Source: Pseudomonas paralactis (GTDB lineage Bacteria; Pseudomonadota; Gammaproteobacteria; Pseudomonadales; Pseudomonadaceae). Taken from it: 64,000 bases of DNA. Location of the stretch: assembly GCF_001439735.1 (NCBI RefSeq), contig NZ_JYLN01000001.1:434001-498000 (forward strand). Direction: 5' to 3'. Both the position numbers and the translations under genes were made by a program. Every line of letters begins with the position of its first letter. Position 1 is the first letter of the stretch. Shown here one piece after another: positions 42,471-51,731 of the stretch. The notes beneath the pieces were generated by a model. The model was not told the DNA's origin. It saw only the letters and a program-made list of their open reading frames with translations, and searched no databases.

Positions 42471-43001
42471 TCAGACGTGTACGGCGATCTTCAGTGCTTC
42501 AAGCGACGGTTCAGCCTTGATGCCCACTTCAGCGCACAGTTGCAGCACGCGCGGCAGGTCATTGCCGAACACCAATACGGCCTGGATTTCGTCATCCAGC
42601 AGTTGGCTGAAGTTCATCAGCACATAACCGCCGTCTTCCGGGCTCAGGGCGCTCATCTGGATCTGGATGCGGTTCAACGCCGTCAGGTCTTCAGTCTTGG
42701 CCAATTGCTTGGGTTTGAGATTGAAGGCCACGCCCGGACCAAACGAGGCGACGATCTGGGCAAACAGGTCGCCGTAGGTATCAGCCTGGAACAACACCGT
42801 ATCGGGCAGACTGCCCACCACCACCCACTCTCCCAGCGGGATCGGGAAGCTGTCGTCGTAGTTGATATCCGGGTTTGCCGCCAGGAACGCTACCGGGTCT
42901 GCGTAGGCTTGCGCCGCTTCGTCGGCGATACGCGCCACCTCATCCTCAGCCATGACGCCGGCGCTGATTTTGCTGATGAGTTCGACGAGGGCGGTTTTCA
43001 T
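42471..43001 (-). CDS. Hypothetical cytoplasmic protein paired with ankyrin protein
   Basis: A 176-residue soluble acidic protein. The start at 43001 (MKTALVELISKI) is chosen because the frame upstream runs antisense-like through the ankyrin gene. The sequence alternates helices and strands (GEWVVVGSLPDTVLFQ; NRIQIQMSALSPEDGGYVLM; EIQAVLVFGND), with no motif I recognise. It follows the ankyrin-repeat gene after 40 bp on the same strand, which suggests an operon and possibly a protein partner, but that is inference. Confidence 0.7.
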   Translation of the reverse strand: MKTALVELISKISAGVMAEDEVARIADEAAQAYADPVAFLAANPDINYDDSFPIPLGEWVVVGSLPDTVLFQADTYGDLFAQIVASFGPGVAFNLKPKQLAKTEDLTALNRIQIQMSALSPEDGGYVLMNFSQLLDDEIQAVLVFGNDLPRVLQLCAEVGIKAEPSLEALKIAVHV

Positions 43002-43041
43002 GGGCGATCCTGTAGCGAGCGGGTTTTGGAGGGCGCGTAGC

Positions 43042-43557
43042 CTACACCAGTTTCTGCAACTGCGCCGCCGTATCCACCGCGCCCATGGTCTGTGCCGCCG
43101 CCAGCGCCGTGGCGCCTTGCGCGTCGATAGCCTTGGGATTGGCGCCTTGACCGAGCAGGTACTCGACCATTTCAACGCGGTTGAACATCGCCGCCATCAT
43201 CAACGCCGTACGCCCGTCCGATGAGGCCGCCTCAACCGGCGTGCCGCCCTCGATCAGCGCCTGAACCACCGGCAGGTTGCCTTTAAACGCTGCGCCGGCA
43301 ATCGGCAGCTGATTTTTGTCGTTGGCGATCAAGGGATCGGCCTTGAATTCGAGCAACACTTTCACCGCCTCGGCGTGGCCGTGGTAGGCCGCGAGCATCA
43401 ATAAGGTGTCGCCATTGTGATTACGAAAGTTGGCCGGCAAGCCCTTGGCCAACAACGCAGCGAGCATGGCGGCGTCGCCGCGGCGAGCCACGTCGAAAAC
43501 CTGCTCGGCAAATTCGGCAGCTTCGTCTTCGGTCATTTGTTTAGGCTGGTCTGACAT
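43042..43557 (-). CDS. Ankyrin-repeat protein
   Basis: A 171-residue cytoplasmic protein with about four ankyrin repeats between residues 28 and 165; clear units start NGDTLLMLAAYHGHAEAVKVLL and DGRTALMMAAMFNRVEMVEYLL. A short acidic N-terminal helix (DEAAEFAEQVFDVA) precedes them. No signal peptide. Ankyrin repeats bind other proteins; in pseudomonads a small ankyrin protein of this type is known to support catalase, but no catalase is near here. Probably co-transcribed with the hypothetical gene downstream. Confidence 0.9.
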   Translation of the reverse strand: MSDQPKQMTEDEAAEFAEQVFDVARRGDAAMLAALLAKGLPANFRNHNGDTLLMLAAYHGHAEAVKVLLEFKADPLIANDKNQLPIAGAAFKGNLPVVQALIEGGTPVEAASSDGRTALMMAAMFNRVEMVEYLLGQGANPKAIDAQGATALAAAQTMGAVDTAAQLQKLV

Positions 43558-43663
43558 GGGGGCTCCTTGCTGAGGCGGCTTGTGTAACTGGATAAGGCGC
43601 CCAGTGTCGCGATGGAGTTCCCCGCTGTCATGGCTTTTTTGTCAAAAGCCGCCATAGCCAGAA

Positions 43664-45490
43664 TCAATAACGAAAGTGCCCGCCCTGGATCTGCGCCAAC
43701 AACTGCCCGGTAACCGGCACGTAGCTCTGCGAACCCGGCAGCCAGGCATACACCGGGTCATTGCCGGCCAGGGCGGGGTCGAACGCTTCCTCTTTGAGTT
43801 TCATTTTCTGGTACTTGAAGGTGCCGGTGGTTTCCATCTTCACCTTGATCCGCAGGAACAGCGGCACCGCATAATGCGGCAACTGGCCGTGAGCAAATTG
43901 CAGCAGTTCGCGCATGTCCAGGGCAGCCAAAGACTCACTGGGGGTGATGGCGACCATGCCTGCACGGCCATTGGTGTTCGCGATCTCGACACCATAAGCC
44001 ACCACTTCGGCGATTTGCGGATGTTGCAGCAGCACGTTTTCCACTTCGGTGGTCGAGACGTTTTCACCCTTCCATCGGTAGGTGTCGCCCAGGCGATCAA
44101 CAAATTGCGCATGACCGAAGCCGATGCTGCGTACCAGGTCGCCGGTATTGAAATAGCGATCGCCTTTCTCGAAGACGTCGCTGATCACCACCTTGCGATT
44201 TTTCTCGGGGTCGGTGTAACCATCGAACGGCGACTTTTCATCGATCTTCGCCAGCAACAAGCCCTGCCCGCCCGTGGAGACCTTGTGCATGAACCCGTCA
44301 CTGCCGCGCAACGGCTCCCCTGTATCAGGGGCGTAATCCACCAACGCCCAATGCTGCAGGCAAAAGCCGATGGTGTTGTCAAAATTCAGCACGTTGGTAA
44401 AACCGATATTGCCGTCACTGGCCGCATACAGCTCGCAGATATGCTCGACCTCATAGCGCTGTTTGAACTGCGCCCACACGCCGGGGCGCAGGCCATTGCC
44501 AACCATCTTGGTCACGCGGTTATCGCAATCCTGGTCGCTGGGCGGCTGGTCGAGCAAATAGCGGCATAACTCACCGACATAGCCGAGAGTGGTCGCGTTG
44601 AACCTGCGCGCATCCTCCCAGAACTGGCTGGCGCTGAATTTGCGTCGAATGGCGAAGCCGGACGCGCCGATAATGGCCGAGCCCCAGCACACACACAAAC
44701 CGGTGCCGTGATACAGCGGCAAGGTGCAATAGAGGACGTCCTGCGTTGACATGTCCAGGGCAATGCTGCCGAAGCTCACGGCGGTCTTGGTCCAGCGTCC
44801 ATGCTTCATGATGCCGGCCTTGGGCAGGCCGGTGGTGCCGGAGGTATAAATATAGAAGCAGGGATCGTTGTATGAAATCTGCGCGCAGATCGCAAGGTTG
44901 TCTACCGGGTGCCCGGCGCTGGCGGCCATCAGGTCGATATAGCCCTCGGGAATCGCACTGTCGGGTGGCTCCGCCACATACCAGGTGCGCTGGGGCGGAA
45001 TCTGCACCTGATCGCGCACCGCCGCGTAGGCGCTCAGCAACTCTGCCCCCACCACAATGGCAACCGGGTTGACCAACGTCAGGCTGTGCACCAGCGTCCC
45101 CTGGGTCTGCGACGTATTGAGCATGGCGCAGACACCGCCCAACTTGGCCACAGCCAATACGTTGAGCAGCAACTCGGGACGATTTTCAATCAGTAGCGCC
45201 ACCACGTCGCCTTTGCGAACACCCTGGTCGTGCAGGTAATGGGCGATGCGATTGGCCTGCTGATTGGCGTCGCGGTAGCTGATCACCTTGTCAGCGTAAA
45301 GCAGCGCAGCACCGTCAGGATTGCGCAAGGTCGCTTGCTCGAAATGCCAACCCAGGCCGCAAGGTTGCCTGGGGTCAGTGACATTGGCCGCACGCATACC
45401 GCGAACCACACGGGGGAGCGCTCGAACGATGGCTGGCACCTTTCGCAGCATCATGCCCCAGGTAATCATGTCGTTTTGCCGATGGCTCAT
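43664..45490 (-). CDS. Long-chain acyl-CoA synthetase (FATP-type)
   Basis: A 608-residue AMP-forming enzyme that activates long or very-long-chain fatty acids. Motifs are the P-loop YIYTSGTTGLPKAGI (about 216-230), the adenine-binding YAASDGNIGFTN region, the YFNTGDLV motif near 450 and DRLGDTYRWKGENVSTTEVE, the FATP/VLACS signature. The closing KYQKMKLKEEAFDP gives the catalytic Lys region. The spacing matches fatty-acid transport protein relatives more than FadD. It is a lone gene; AT-rich sequence of about 400 bp lies upstream. Confidence 0.92.
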   Translation of the reverse strand: MSHRQNDMITWGMMLRKVPAIVRALPRVVRGMRAANVTDPRQPCGLGWHFEQATLRNPDGAALLYADKVISYRDANQQANRIAHYLHDQGVRKGDVVALLIENRPELLLNVLAVAKLGGVCAMLNTSQTQGTLVHSLTLVNPVAIVVGAELLSAYAAVRDQVQIPPQRTWYVAEPPDSAIPEGYIDLMAASAGHPVDNLAICAQISYNDPCFYIYTSGTTGLPKAGIMKHGRWTKTAVSFGSIALDMSTQDVLYCTLPLYHGTGLCVCWGSAIIGASGFAIRRKFSASQFWEDARRFNATTLGYVGELCRYLLDQPPSDQDCDNRVTKMVGNGLRPGVWAQFKQRYEVEHICELYAASDGNIGFTNVLNFDNTIGFCLQHWALVDYAPDTGEPLRGSDGFMHKVSTGGQGLLLAKIDEKSPFDGYTDPEKNRKVVISDVFEKGDRYFNTGDLVRSIGFGHAQFVDRLGDTYRWKGENVSTTEVENVLLQHPQIAEVVAYGVEIANTNGRAGMVAITPSESLAALDMRELLQFAHGQLPHYAVPLFLRIKVKMETTGTFKYQKMKLKEEAFDPALAGNDPVYAWLPGSQSYVPVTGQLLAQIQGGHFRY

Positions 45491-45895
45491 GGCGGGACGT
45501 CCTTTTTCTTATTTTTGGTCGGGTCCGGATACATCGACAGGCCCTTGGGTTCGCGCGATGCGTTACAGGAAAATACGTCAGCCCTTCTTTGGCTGTACAC
45601 GCGGGATTTGCAAAGTTTTGTATCCCAAAGGACAGCTGCCGCGATCAATGGAATTTTCCAGCAAAAAAAGCGGTCAATAGCGGTAAGGCAAGCCCGACAC
45701 CGTCCCCAAGTCGTCGAGCAAATAACGCAAAATGCAGGATGCACGATGGCCTTTCATGCAAATTGCACGAAAATGAAAATCAGAAAATTTTATAACTTAC
45801 TGATTTTAAAAGACTTTTTTCTTTAACCAATACTGGCACAATCACTGCACTTATCACTCCATGCTTGCCAACTTGAGCCAATGGAGCTGATAGAC
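45491..45895. other. 405-bp divergent intergenic region
   Basis: It lies between the divergent acyl-CoA synthetase and DUF3509 genes, and AT content rises strongly between about 45770 and 45850. The short frames crossing it have no family features or good ribosome sites. No operator or RNA gene was recognised. Confidence 0.4.
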
Positions 45896-46174
45896 ATGAG
45901 CCTGATCCAAGATAAATTCGCTTCAGTATTCTCCAACTACGACGTCACCACCCAGCCCCGTCCAGACGGTGGCATCCTGTTGACCTTGCGCAACAGCGAA
46001 GGCAAACAGGTCAAGCGCTCGATCTCGTACCAGCAACTGCACACCGCCGATCAACTGACTTGGGTGATCAGCGCCATTCGCCGTGACCTGGCCGAACAAG
46101 CCAGCGAGTTGCCACAGATTTCGATGCTGCAAAGCCAGAACCGCTTCGCGCTGCCGACTTACCATTCGGCATAA
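45896..46174 (+). CDS. DUF3509 protein
   Basis: A 92-residue protein of a small Pseudomonas-specific family (DUF3509), with unknown function. The start at 45896 (MSLIQDKFASVF) has GGAG 8 nt upstream and is preferred over the ATG at 45881. The core (RPDGGILLTLRNSEGKQVKRSISYQQL) is beta-rich, followed by a helix (LTWVISAIRRDLAEQ). A strong terminator follows 10 bp after the stop. Confidence 0.85.
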   Translation: MSLIQDKFASVFSNYDVTTQPRPDGGILLTLRNSEGKQVKRSISYQQLHTADQLTWVISAIRRDLAEQASELPQISMLQSQNRFALPTYHSA

Positions 46175-46186
46175 ACGACAGACATA

Positions 46187-46226
46187 AAAAGGGCCGCGAC
46201 GCCGTTGAGCGTCGCGGCCCTTTTTT
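46187..46226. terminator. Strong bidirectional terminator
   Basis: GGGCCGCGACGC (46191-46202) and GCGTCGCGGCCC (46209-46220) form a 12-bp stem with AAAAA on the left and TTTTTT on the right. It serves both the DUF3509 gene and the convergent luxR-type gene. Confidence 0.92.
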
Positions 46227-46232
46227 GTGGCT

Positions 46233-46502
46233 TCAGCACAAGCCTTGGCGAGTGGCTTCGTTTTTCGCCTGTACCCGGTTGGTGACGTCCAGCTTGCCGT
46301 AGATATTGCGCAGATGGAACTTGACCGCCGCTTCGGAGGTGGCGCGAATCTGGCTGATTTCCCAGATGGTCTTGCCCTCGGAAGCCCACCGCAGGATTTC
46401 CAGCTCCGTTGGTGTAAGGGGCTTGCCGGACAAGTTCAGGCGTTTTCTGATAGCCGTCGGCACGCTATCCATGGGGTGACACGTCTGGTCTGGGCTGCTC
46501 AT
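46233..46502 (-). CDS. Stand-alone LuxR-type HTH regulator
   Basis: An 89-residue protein that consists almost only of a LuxR-family DNA-binding domain (about 27-85): LTPTELEILRWASEGKTIWEI followed by the recognition helix AAVKFHLRNIYGKL and NRVQA. The first 25 residues are too short for an acyl-homoserine-lactone or receiver domain, so activity would depend on expression level or a partner. The frame upstream (46503-46711) contains no missing sensor domain, so this looks like a complete short gene rather than a fragment. Target genes are unknown. Confidence 0.88.
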   Translation of the reverse strand: MSSPDQTCHPMDSVPTAIRKRLNLSGKPLTPTELEILRWASEGKTIWEISQIRATSEAAVKFHLRNIYGKLDVTNRVQAKNEATRQGLC

Positions 46503-46711
46503 TGCTCTCTCCTTATATATGCTGATGCGGCACCGCCTTTCGGACTCCTCCTATTGACAGATGACATAAACATTGGCGCCGCACAGAGAGTTACATAACG
46601 AGCGGAATGAAAGCGTACAACACAGAACAAACAGCTTTACCCTACGAATATTCAGGCTTTTTCCCACAACAAGTTCCAACTTGCCTGGGTTGAACATTTA
46701 GATATGTATGC

Positions 46712-47242
46712 TTAGTCGTCCAGCCCTGGAAAACCAGCGGCAATAGGATCTGGGCTGAACGTCGGCACCTCGCCCTGGGCGGTGTTGAACAAACGCAGCG
46801 CCACCAAATGCGGGTTCTCGCCGATGTCGAACCAGTGCGGTATACCCGCCGGGATAACCAGCAGGTCATTTTTCTCGGCACGCACGCCGTATACGTAATC
46901 CCCCACATGCAACATGAACAGGCCCTGGCCGGCGATGAAGAAGCACGCGCTATCTTCACTGTAGGTGCGCTCTACCAGGAACTGATCACGTAACTCGGGC
47001 TTGTGGGGATGATCACCCGTCACGCTGACCACCTGCGTCGTGGCATAGCCAAGGGCATCGATCTGTGGACGGTACGCTGTGATCATTTGCGCCTCACTGG
47101 CGCCTTTCTCGATAACGCCGGGCTGCCAGCGTTCAAAGCCTACGCCGTGCTCGGCCAGGGTCGACTGGATGTCGTCGAAATGGGTCAACACCTTGTTGGG
47201 GGTGTTTGCAGTGGCGATGTGGTAGACGGCTACATAACTCAT
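46712..47242 (-). CDS. Acireductone dioxygenase homologue with lost metal ligands
   Basis: A 176-residue cupin clearly related to acireductone dioxygenase (MtnD) of the methionine salvage pathway: PNKVLTHFDDI, LFMLHVGDYVYGV, EKNDLLVIPAGIPHWFD, ENPHLVALRLF. Active enzymes bind Fe/Ni through H-x-H-x3-E plus a later His. Here that block reads ERTYSEDSACFF, so the ligands are Arg92, Tyr94 and Ser98; only His136 remains. The usual activity is therefore unlikely. It overlaps the MFS gene by 4 bp, and no mtnB or mtnC is next to it, unlike in P. aeruginosa as I recall it. Confidence 0.85.
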   Translation of the reverse strand: MSYVAVYHIATANTPNKVLTHFDDIQSTLAEHGVGFERWQPGVIEKGASEAQMITAYRPQIDALGYATTQVVSVTGDHPHKPELRDQFLVERTYSEDSACFFIAGQGLFMLHVGDYVYGVRAEKNDLLVIPAGIPHWFDIGENPHLVALRLFNTAQGEVPTFSPDPIAAGFPGLDD

Positions 47243-48402
47243 TGCACGGTTCCTTGGTTCGGCTCTTGCAATCGAAGGCCAATAATAATGGCGGCGGCCA
47301 GGGCCGCGAGGCTGGCGATACTGAATGTCAGGGTCGGACCCAAGAGGTTCCAGCTATACCCGGAATACAGAGCACCGAGGGCACCGCCGGTACCGGCCAA
47401 AGCAGCATACAGGGCTTGACCCTGGCCCTGCTGACGATCACCGAAGCTGCGCTGCACGAAGGCAATCGCCGCCGCGTGAAAACTGCCGAATGTGGCCGCG
47501 TGCATGAGTTGCGCCAACAGCAACACCCAGAAAAATTCGGCGAAGGAGCCCAGCAGCAACCAGCGCAACGCTGCCAGCACAAAGCTGGCCAGCAGCACCC
47601 GGCGCACCGAAAAGCGCGCAAGGATGCGGCTCATGGCCAGGAACATCAGCACCTCCGCCACCACCCCCAGGGCCCACAACATACCGATCACGCCACGGCT
47701 GTAGCCCAAGTGTTCCAGGTGCAGGGTGAGGAAGGTGTAATACGGGCCATGGCTCATTTGCATCAGTGCTACGCAGGCATAGAACGCCAGCACCCCGGGG
47801 CTGCGCAGTTGTTTGAGGAAGCCGTCACCGGCCAGGCGGTTGCCATGACTGGCCGGCTGGGCATTGGGCACCCACAGGCTGGCGCCGATGATGCCGGCCA
47901 TGATCACCACCACCACGACCGGGTAGATATCCAGGCTCAGCCAGTCGAACAGGCGCCCCATGATCACGACGGTGAGGATAAAGCCGATGGAGCCCCACAG
48001 ACGGATCTGGCTGTAGCGCGAGGTTTGCTTGTGCAGGTGGGCCAGGGTGATGACTTCAAACTGCGGCAGCACTGCGTGCCAGAAGAACGCGTGCAGGGCC
48101 ATGACCATCGCCAGCCAGGCGTAGGTCTTGCTGAAGAAGATCAGACAAAAACTGGCCAGGGTACAGACCGCGCCAAATCGCACGATGGCCAGGCGCCGGC
48201 CGGTGATGTCGCCGATCCAGCCCCACAGGTTCGGCGCCACGCAGCGCATCAGCATGGGGATGGCCACCAGCTCGCCGATGCGCGCACTGGAAAAACCCAG
48301 GTGATCGAAGTACAGCGCCAGGAACGGCGCTGTCGCCCCGAGCAGGGCGAAGTAGAACAGGTAGAAGCTGGAGAGGCGCCAGTATGGGAGCACGGGGGTC
48401 AT
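47239..48402 (-). CDS. MFS transporter of the HcaT-like group
   Basis: A 387-residue inner-membrane protein with 12 predicted helices. The N-terminus (YWRLSSFYLFYFALLGATAPFLALYF) and the loop LRSPGVLAFYACVALMQMSHGPYYTFL are typical of the MFS_1-like/3-phenylpropionate-transporter group related to LacY. The substrate is unknown. Its stop overlaps the start of the dioxygenase-like gene by 4 bp (ATGA), so the two are translationally coupled. aroC lies 76 bp upstream on the same strand, with a REP-type palindrome between. Confidence 0.88.
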   Translation of the reverse strand: MTPVLPYWRLSSFYLFYFALLGATAPFLALYFDHLGFSSARIGELVAIPMLMRCVAPNLWGWIGDITGRRLAIVRFGAVCTLASFCLIFFSKTYAWLAMVMALHAFFWHAVLPQFEVITLAHLHKQTSRYSQIRLWGSIGFILTVVIMGRLFDWLSLDIYPVVVVVIMAGIIGASLWVPNAQPASHGNRLAGDGFLKQLRSPGVLAFYACVALMQMSHGPYYTFLTLHLEHLGYSRGVIGMLWALGVVAEVLMFLAMSRILARFSVRRVLLASFVLAALRWLLLGSFAEFFWVLLLAQLMHAATFGSFHAAAIAFVQRSFGDRQQGQGQALYAALAGTGGALGALYSGYSWNLLGPTLTFSIASLAALAAAIIIGLRLQEPNQGTVQ

Positions 48403-48429
48403 TTTATTGGGGCTGCTTCACCGCCCAGC

Positions 48430-48447
48430 GCGAGCAAGCTTGCTCGC
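48430..48447. repeat. REP-type palindrome
   Basis: GCGAGCAAGCTTGCTCGC is a perfect 18-bp palindrome between aroC and the MFS gene. It shares its core with the REPINs elsewhere in the window. Confidence 0.8.
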
Positions 48448-48478
48448 CACAACAAGCTCGCTCGCGTGCCGGCGGCGA

Positions 48479-49570
48479 TCACAGCTGACCCAGTACCGGT
48501 GTGGTCACACGCACATCGGCATTTTGCCCACGGTTGCGCAGCAGGTGGTCCATCAACACGATGGCCATCATGGCCTCGGCAATCGGCGTGGCGCGGATGC
48601 CGACGCACGGGTCGTGACGGCCCTTGGTGATCACGTCCACCGGGTTGCCGTGTACATCGATCGAACGGCCCGGGGTAGTAATGCTCGAAGTCGCCTTGAG
48701 CGCCAGGTGCGCAACAATCGGTTGGCCGGAGGAAATACCGCCAAGGATGCCACCGGCGTTATTGCTGAGGAAACCTTCAGGCGTCAGCTCATCGCGATGT
48801 TCGGTACCGCGCTGGGCAACGCAGGAGAAACCCGCACCGATCTCCACGCCCTTCACTGCGTTGATGCTCATCAGCGCGTGGGCCAGTTCGGCGTCAAGGC
48901 GGTCGAAGATCGGCTCGCCCAGGCCCGGCTTCACGCCTTCGGCCACCACGGTGATCTTGGCGCCGACGGAGTCCTGGTCGCGGCGCAGCTGGTCCATATA
49001 GGCTTCCAGCTCGGGCACCTTGTCCGGGTCGGGACAGAAGAAGGCGTTGTCTTGCACGCTGTCCCAGGTTTTGAACGGGATCTCAATCGGGCCCAACTGG
49101 CTCATGTAGCCACGGATGACAATGCCCTGGGTGGCCAGGTATTTCTTGGCGATGGCACCGGCGGCCACGCGCATGGCGGTTTCGCGCGCCGAGCTGCGGC
49201 CACCGCCGCGGTAGTCGCGCTCGCCGTATTTGTGGTGGTACGTGTAGTCGGCATGGGCCGGACGGAACAGGTCCTTGATGGCCGAGTAGTCCTTGGACTT
49301 CTGGTCGGTGTTGCGAATCAACAGGCCAATGGCGCAGCCGGTGGTGCGGCCCTCGAACACCCCGGAAAGGATTTCGACTTCGTCCGGCTCCTGGCGCTGG
49401 GTGGTGTGGCGGCTGGTGCCGGGCTTGCGGCGGTCGAGGTCGCGCTGCAGGTCGTCCAGGCTCAGCTCGAGGCCTGGTGGGCAGCCGTCGACAATGGCGA
49501 CCAACGCCGGGCCGTGGCTTTCGCCGGCGGTGGTGACAGTGAACAGCTTGCCGAAGGTATTGCCGGACAT
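48479..49570 (-). CDS. aroC: Chorismate synthase
   Basis: A 363-residue enzyme for the last shikimate step, turning EPSP into chorismate with reduced FMN. Signatures are [18 protein letters not shown] (about 16-33), the [18 protein letters not shown] block (about 125-142) and [10 protein letters not shown] with the downstream RCV-type end region [15 protein letters not shown]. Length and start ([17 protein letters not shown]) match the family. It is essential in most bacteria, providing the precursor of aromatic amino acids, folate and quinones. Confidence 0.98.
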   Translation of the reverse strand: MSGNTFGKLFTVTTAGESHGPALVAIVDGCPPGLELSLDDLQRDLDRRKPGTSRHTTQRQEPDEVEILSGVFEGRTTGCAIGLLIRNTDQKSKDYSAIKDLFRPAHADYTYHHKYGERDYRGGGRSSARETAMRVAAGAIAKKYLATQGIVIRGYMSQLGPIEIPFKTWDSVQDNAFFCPDPDKVPELEAYMDQLRRDQDSVGAKITVVAEGVKPGLGEPIFDRLDAELAHALMSINAVKGVEIGAGFSCVAQRGTEHRDELTPEGFLSNNAGGILGGISSGQPIVAHLALKATSSITTPGRSIDVHGNPVDVITKGRHDPCVGIRATPIAEAMMAIVLMDHLLRNRGQNADVRVTTPVLGQL

Positions 49571-49713
49571 GCAGGGCGCTCCGTGAAATCAGTTGAATCA
49601 AGTCAACCGTAATAACTTAAGGCGGCCAGTATACGCAGGCTAACCGACTAGTTCATCCTCGAAACCTTACCGGTAGACATTGGTCCAACCGGCACCTCAC
49701 TGATGATGGCGCG

Positions 49714-50676
49714 ATGATGCTGCGAGTTCTGCTGTTCACCCTCACCCTGTTTACCGCCGCGGTCCAGGCCGCCTCCCCTGTGGTACTGCAACGCCCTATC
49801 AGCCTGGACACCGGCAGCGGCCAACTGTTTGGCTCATTATTGTTGCCTCAATCCGACAAACCCGTGCCGGTGGTGCTGATCATCGCCGGCTCCGGCCCTA
49901 CCGACCGCAATGGCAACAGCGCCGACGGCGCCCGCAATGACAGCCTCAAGCGCCTGGCCTGGGTGCTCGCCCGGCATAACATCGCCAGCGTGCGCTACGA
50001 CAAGCGCGGCGTGGCCGCCAGCCTGGCCGCCACGCCGGATGAGCGCAACCTCACCCTCGACGCCTATGTGGCCGACGCCGTGGCCTGGGGCAAGTTGCTC
50101 AAGGCCGACAAGCGCATGGGCCCACTGATTGTGCTGGGCCACAGTGAAGGCGCGCTGGTCGCCGCCCTCGCCGCGCCGCAGCTTGAACCGGCCGGGGTCA
50201 TTTCCTTGTCTGGCAGCGCGCGTCCGGTCGACCAGGTGATTCGTCAGCAACTGGCCGATCACTTGCCCCCTGCCCTGTTGCTGCGCAGCAATGAAATCCT
50301 CGACCACCTCAAGGCCGGCCAGGTGGATACCGACGTACCGCGCCCACTGGAGGGCATCTTCCGGCCGAGCGTGCAGCCCTACCTGATCAGCCTGTTCCGC
50401 GCCGATCCATCGGCCGCCTTCGCCAGGCTGAACATGCCGGCATTGATCATCCAGGGCACCAACGATATTCAGGTCGGTGTCGCGGATGCCCAGCAGCTCA
50501 AACAAGCCAAGCCCGACGCGCAGTTGAGGGTCATCGAAGGCATGAACCACGTCATGCGCATCGTGCCCAACAACGTGAAGCAGCAACTGGCCTCCTACAA
50601 TGACCCGAAACTGCCGCTGGCCGCCGAACTGGGCCAGCGTATCGTCGCGTTTATCGACGGACTTCAACCCCGTTAA
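49714..50676 (+). CDS. Exported alpha/beta hydrolase
   Basis: A 320-residue protein with a signal peptide (about 1-20, VLLFTLTLFTAAVQAA). The hydrolase domain shows the oxyanion segment IIAGSGPTDRNGN, the strand ASVRYDKRGVAAS, and nucleophile Ser in GHSEGALVAAL (about 142-152). The Asp/His pair probably lies in IQGTNDIQVG and EGMNHVMR. This pattern fits serine aminopeptidase/acylglycerol-lipase-like hydrolases. The substrate is unknown. It is in the conserved aroC-prmB neighbourhood and divergent from aroC. Confidence 0.88.
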   Translation: MMLRVLLFTLTLFTAAVQAASPVVLQRPISLDTGSGQLFGSLLLPQSDKPVPVVLIIAGSGPTDRNGNSADGARNDSLKRLAWVLARHNIASVRYDKRGVAASLAATPDERNLTLDAYVADAVAWGKLLKADKRMGPLIVLGHSEGALVAALAAPQLEPAGVISLSGSARPVDQVIRQQLADHLPPALLLRSNEILDHLKAGQVDTDVPRPLEGIFRPSVQPYLISLFRADPSAAFARLNMPALIIQGTNDIQVGVADAQQLKQAKPDAQLRVIEGMNHVMRIVPNNVKQQLASYNDPKLPLAAELGQRIVAFIDGLQPR

Positions 50677-50775
50677 GCGACAATTTGCCTCCAGTCCTGG
50701 GGAAAGCGGCCGATAAGTCCAGAGTCGACAGTAAAAAGACTGTCGGCTTGCTGGGCTTGGACAGGATCGCGCCGC

Positions 50776-51579
50776 ATGACAACCACCGAAGCAACACCCG
50801 AATCTACCCCCGACACCTCGACTGCAACCGCGGCCGTCGAGGCGGCGGCCCTGCCGTGGGCGGACGTCCACGCCGAACATTTCAAGATGCTGCGCCTGGC
50901 TCCGCTGACAACCGACCGTGCCACGGGTGCACGACCGTTGCGCTTCGTGCAGTTCGGCTACGCCGAGCGCCATGACAGGCACCACAGCCTGTTGCGCATG
51001 GTTGTTCAACTGCCCGGCCAGCGGGTACGCAGCGAGCAGAACCACCTGGATATCTGGGTGGACCACGATAAACACCGCGTGCATTTCGGCCCTGGTAACA
51101 GCCTGGAAATCGAACCGGCCAACCGCGGTATCGGCCGCTTCCTGGTGGCTCAGGCCGCCGCCTGGGCGAAAAAGAAGTGGTCCCACTACCGCGTCGACGG
51201 TGTGGACCTGGCCAACAAGGACGCCCTCAACGAAGCCACGCGCCTGCGCCGCGATCACTTCCTGCGTATCCAGGGATTTGATGTGGCCTATGCCGATGTG
51301 CAGCACCTCAAAGGCAATGTGCAGCCGGGCAAGGTCGGCGACGTGCTGGACAGCTGGAACACCGAGAAGGTGCAGTTCGTGGAGATTCTCGAAGCTGCGC
51401 AGATGCTGCAACAGGCCGATCAGAACCTGGCGGAACAGGAAGTGAAGCTGCGCAAGGAAGAGGAAAAAGTCATCAAGTTCAAGCGTGAGGACAGCGGGCT
51501 GCGCTTTACCATCACCTGCCTGGTGGCGTTTACGGTGTTTCAGGCGGGCTTGTTGATCTGGATTGCCACGCACCGCTGA
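50776..51579 (+). CDS. Hypothetical tail-anchored protein
   Basis: A 267-residue protein with a disordered N-terminus rich in Thr/Ala (MTTTEATPESTPDTSTATAA), a central alpha/beta domain of about 150 residues (VDHDKHRVHFGPGNSLEIEP; RGIGRFLVAQAAAWAKKKW) slightly like a GNAT fold but without its acetyl-CoA loop, a charged coiled coil (about 205-240, QNLAEQEVKLRKEEEKVIKF) and one C-terminal TM helix (about 245-264). The order suggests a cytosolic domain tethered to the inner membrane. Not recognised functionally. It lies between the hydrolase gene and prmB, an arrangement conserved in pseudomonads as I recall it. Confidence 0.8.
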   Translation: MTTTEATPESTPDTSTATAAVEAAALPWADVHAEHFKMLRLAPLTTDRATGARPLRFVQFGYAERHDRHHSLLRMVVQLPGQRVRSEQNHLDIWVDHDKHRVHFGPGNSLEIEPANRGIGRFLVAQAAAWAKKKWSHYRVDGVDLANKDALNEATRLRRDHFLRIQGFDVAYADVQHLKGNVQPGKVGDVLDSWNTEKVQFVEILEAAQMLQQADQNLAEQEVKLRKEEEKVIKFKREDSGLRFTITCLVAFTVFQAGLLIWIATHR

Positions 51580-51620
51580 TAGGCTGCAATGCGGTCAGTG
51601 TGAGGCTTGCCCTGATGCCA

Positions 51621-51718
51621 GTAGGAGCGAGCTTGCTCGCGAAAAACCCATAGGCGCCGCGTTTATTCAGGAAACACGCGTTATCGTTGGCGCTTTTCGC
51701 GAGCAAGCTCGCTCCTAC
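51621..51718. repeat. REPIN (paired REP sequences)
   Basis: A 98-bp unit whose inner part (aggcgccgcgtttattcaggaaacacgcgttatcg in adjoining pieces) is nearly identical to that of the unit at 23361, with the same orientation. Confidence 0.9.
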
Positions 51719-51731
51719 AGCGTGTCTACAA

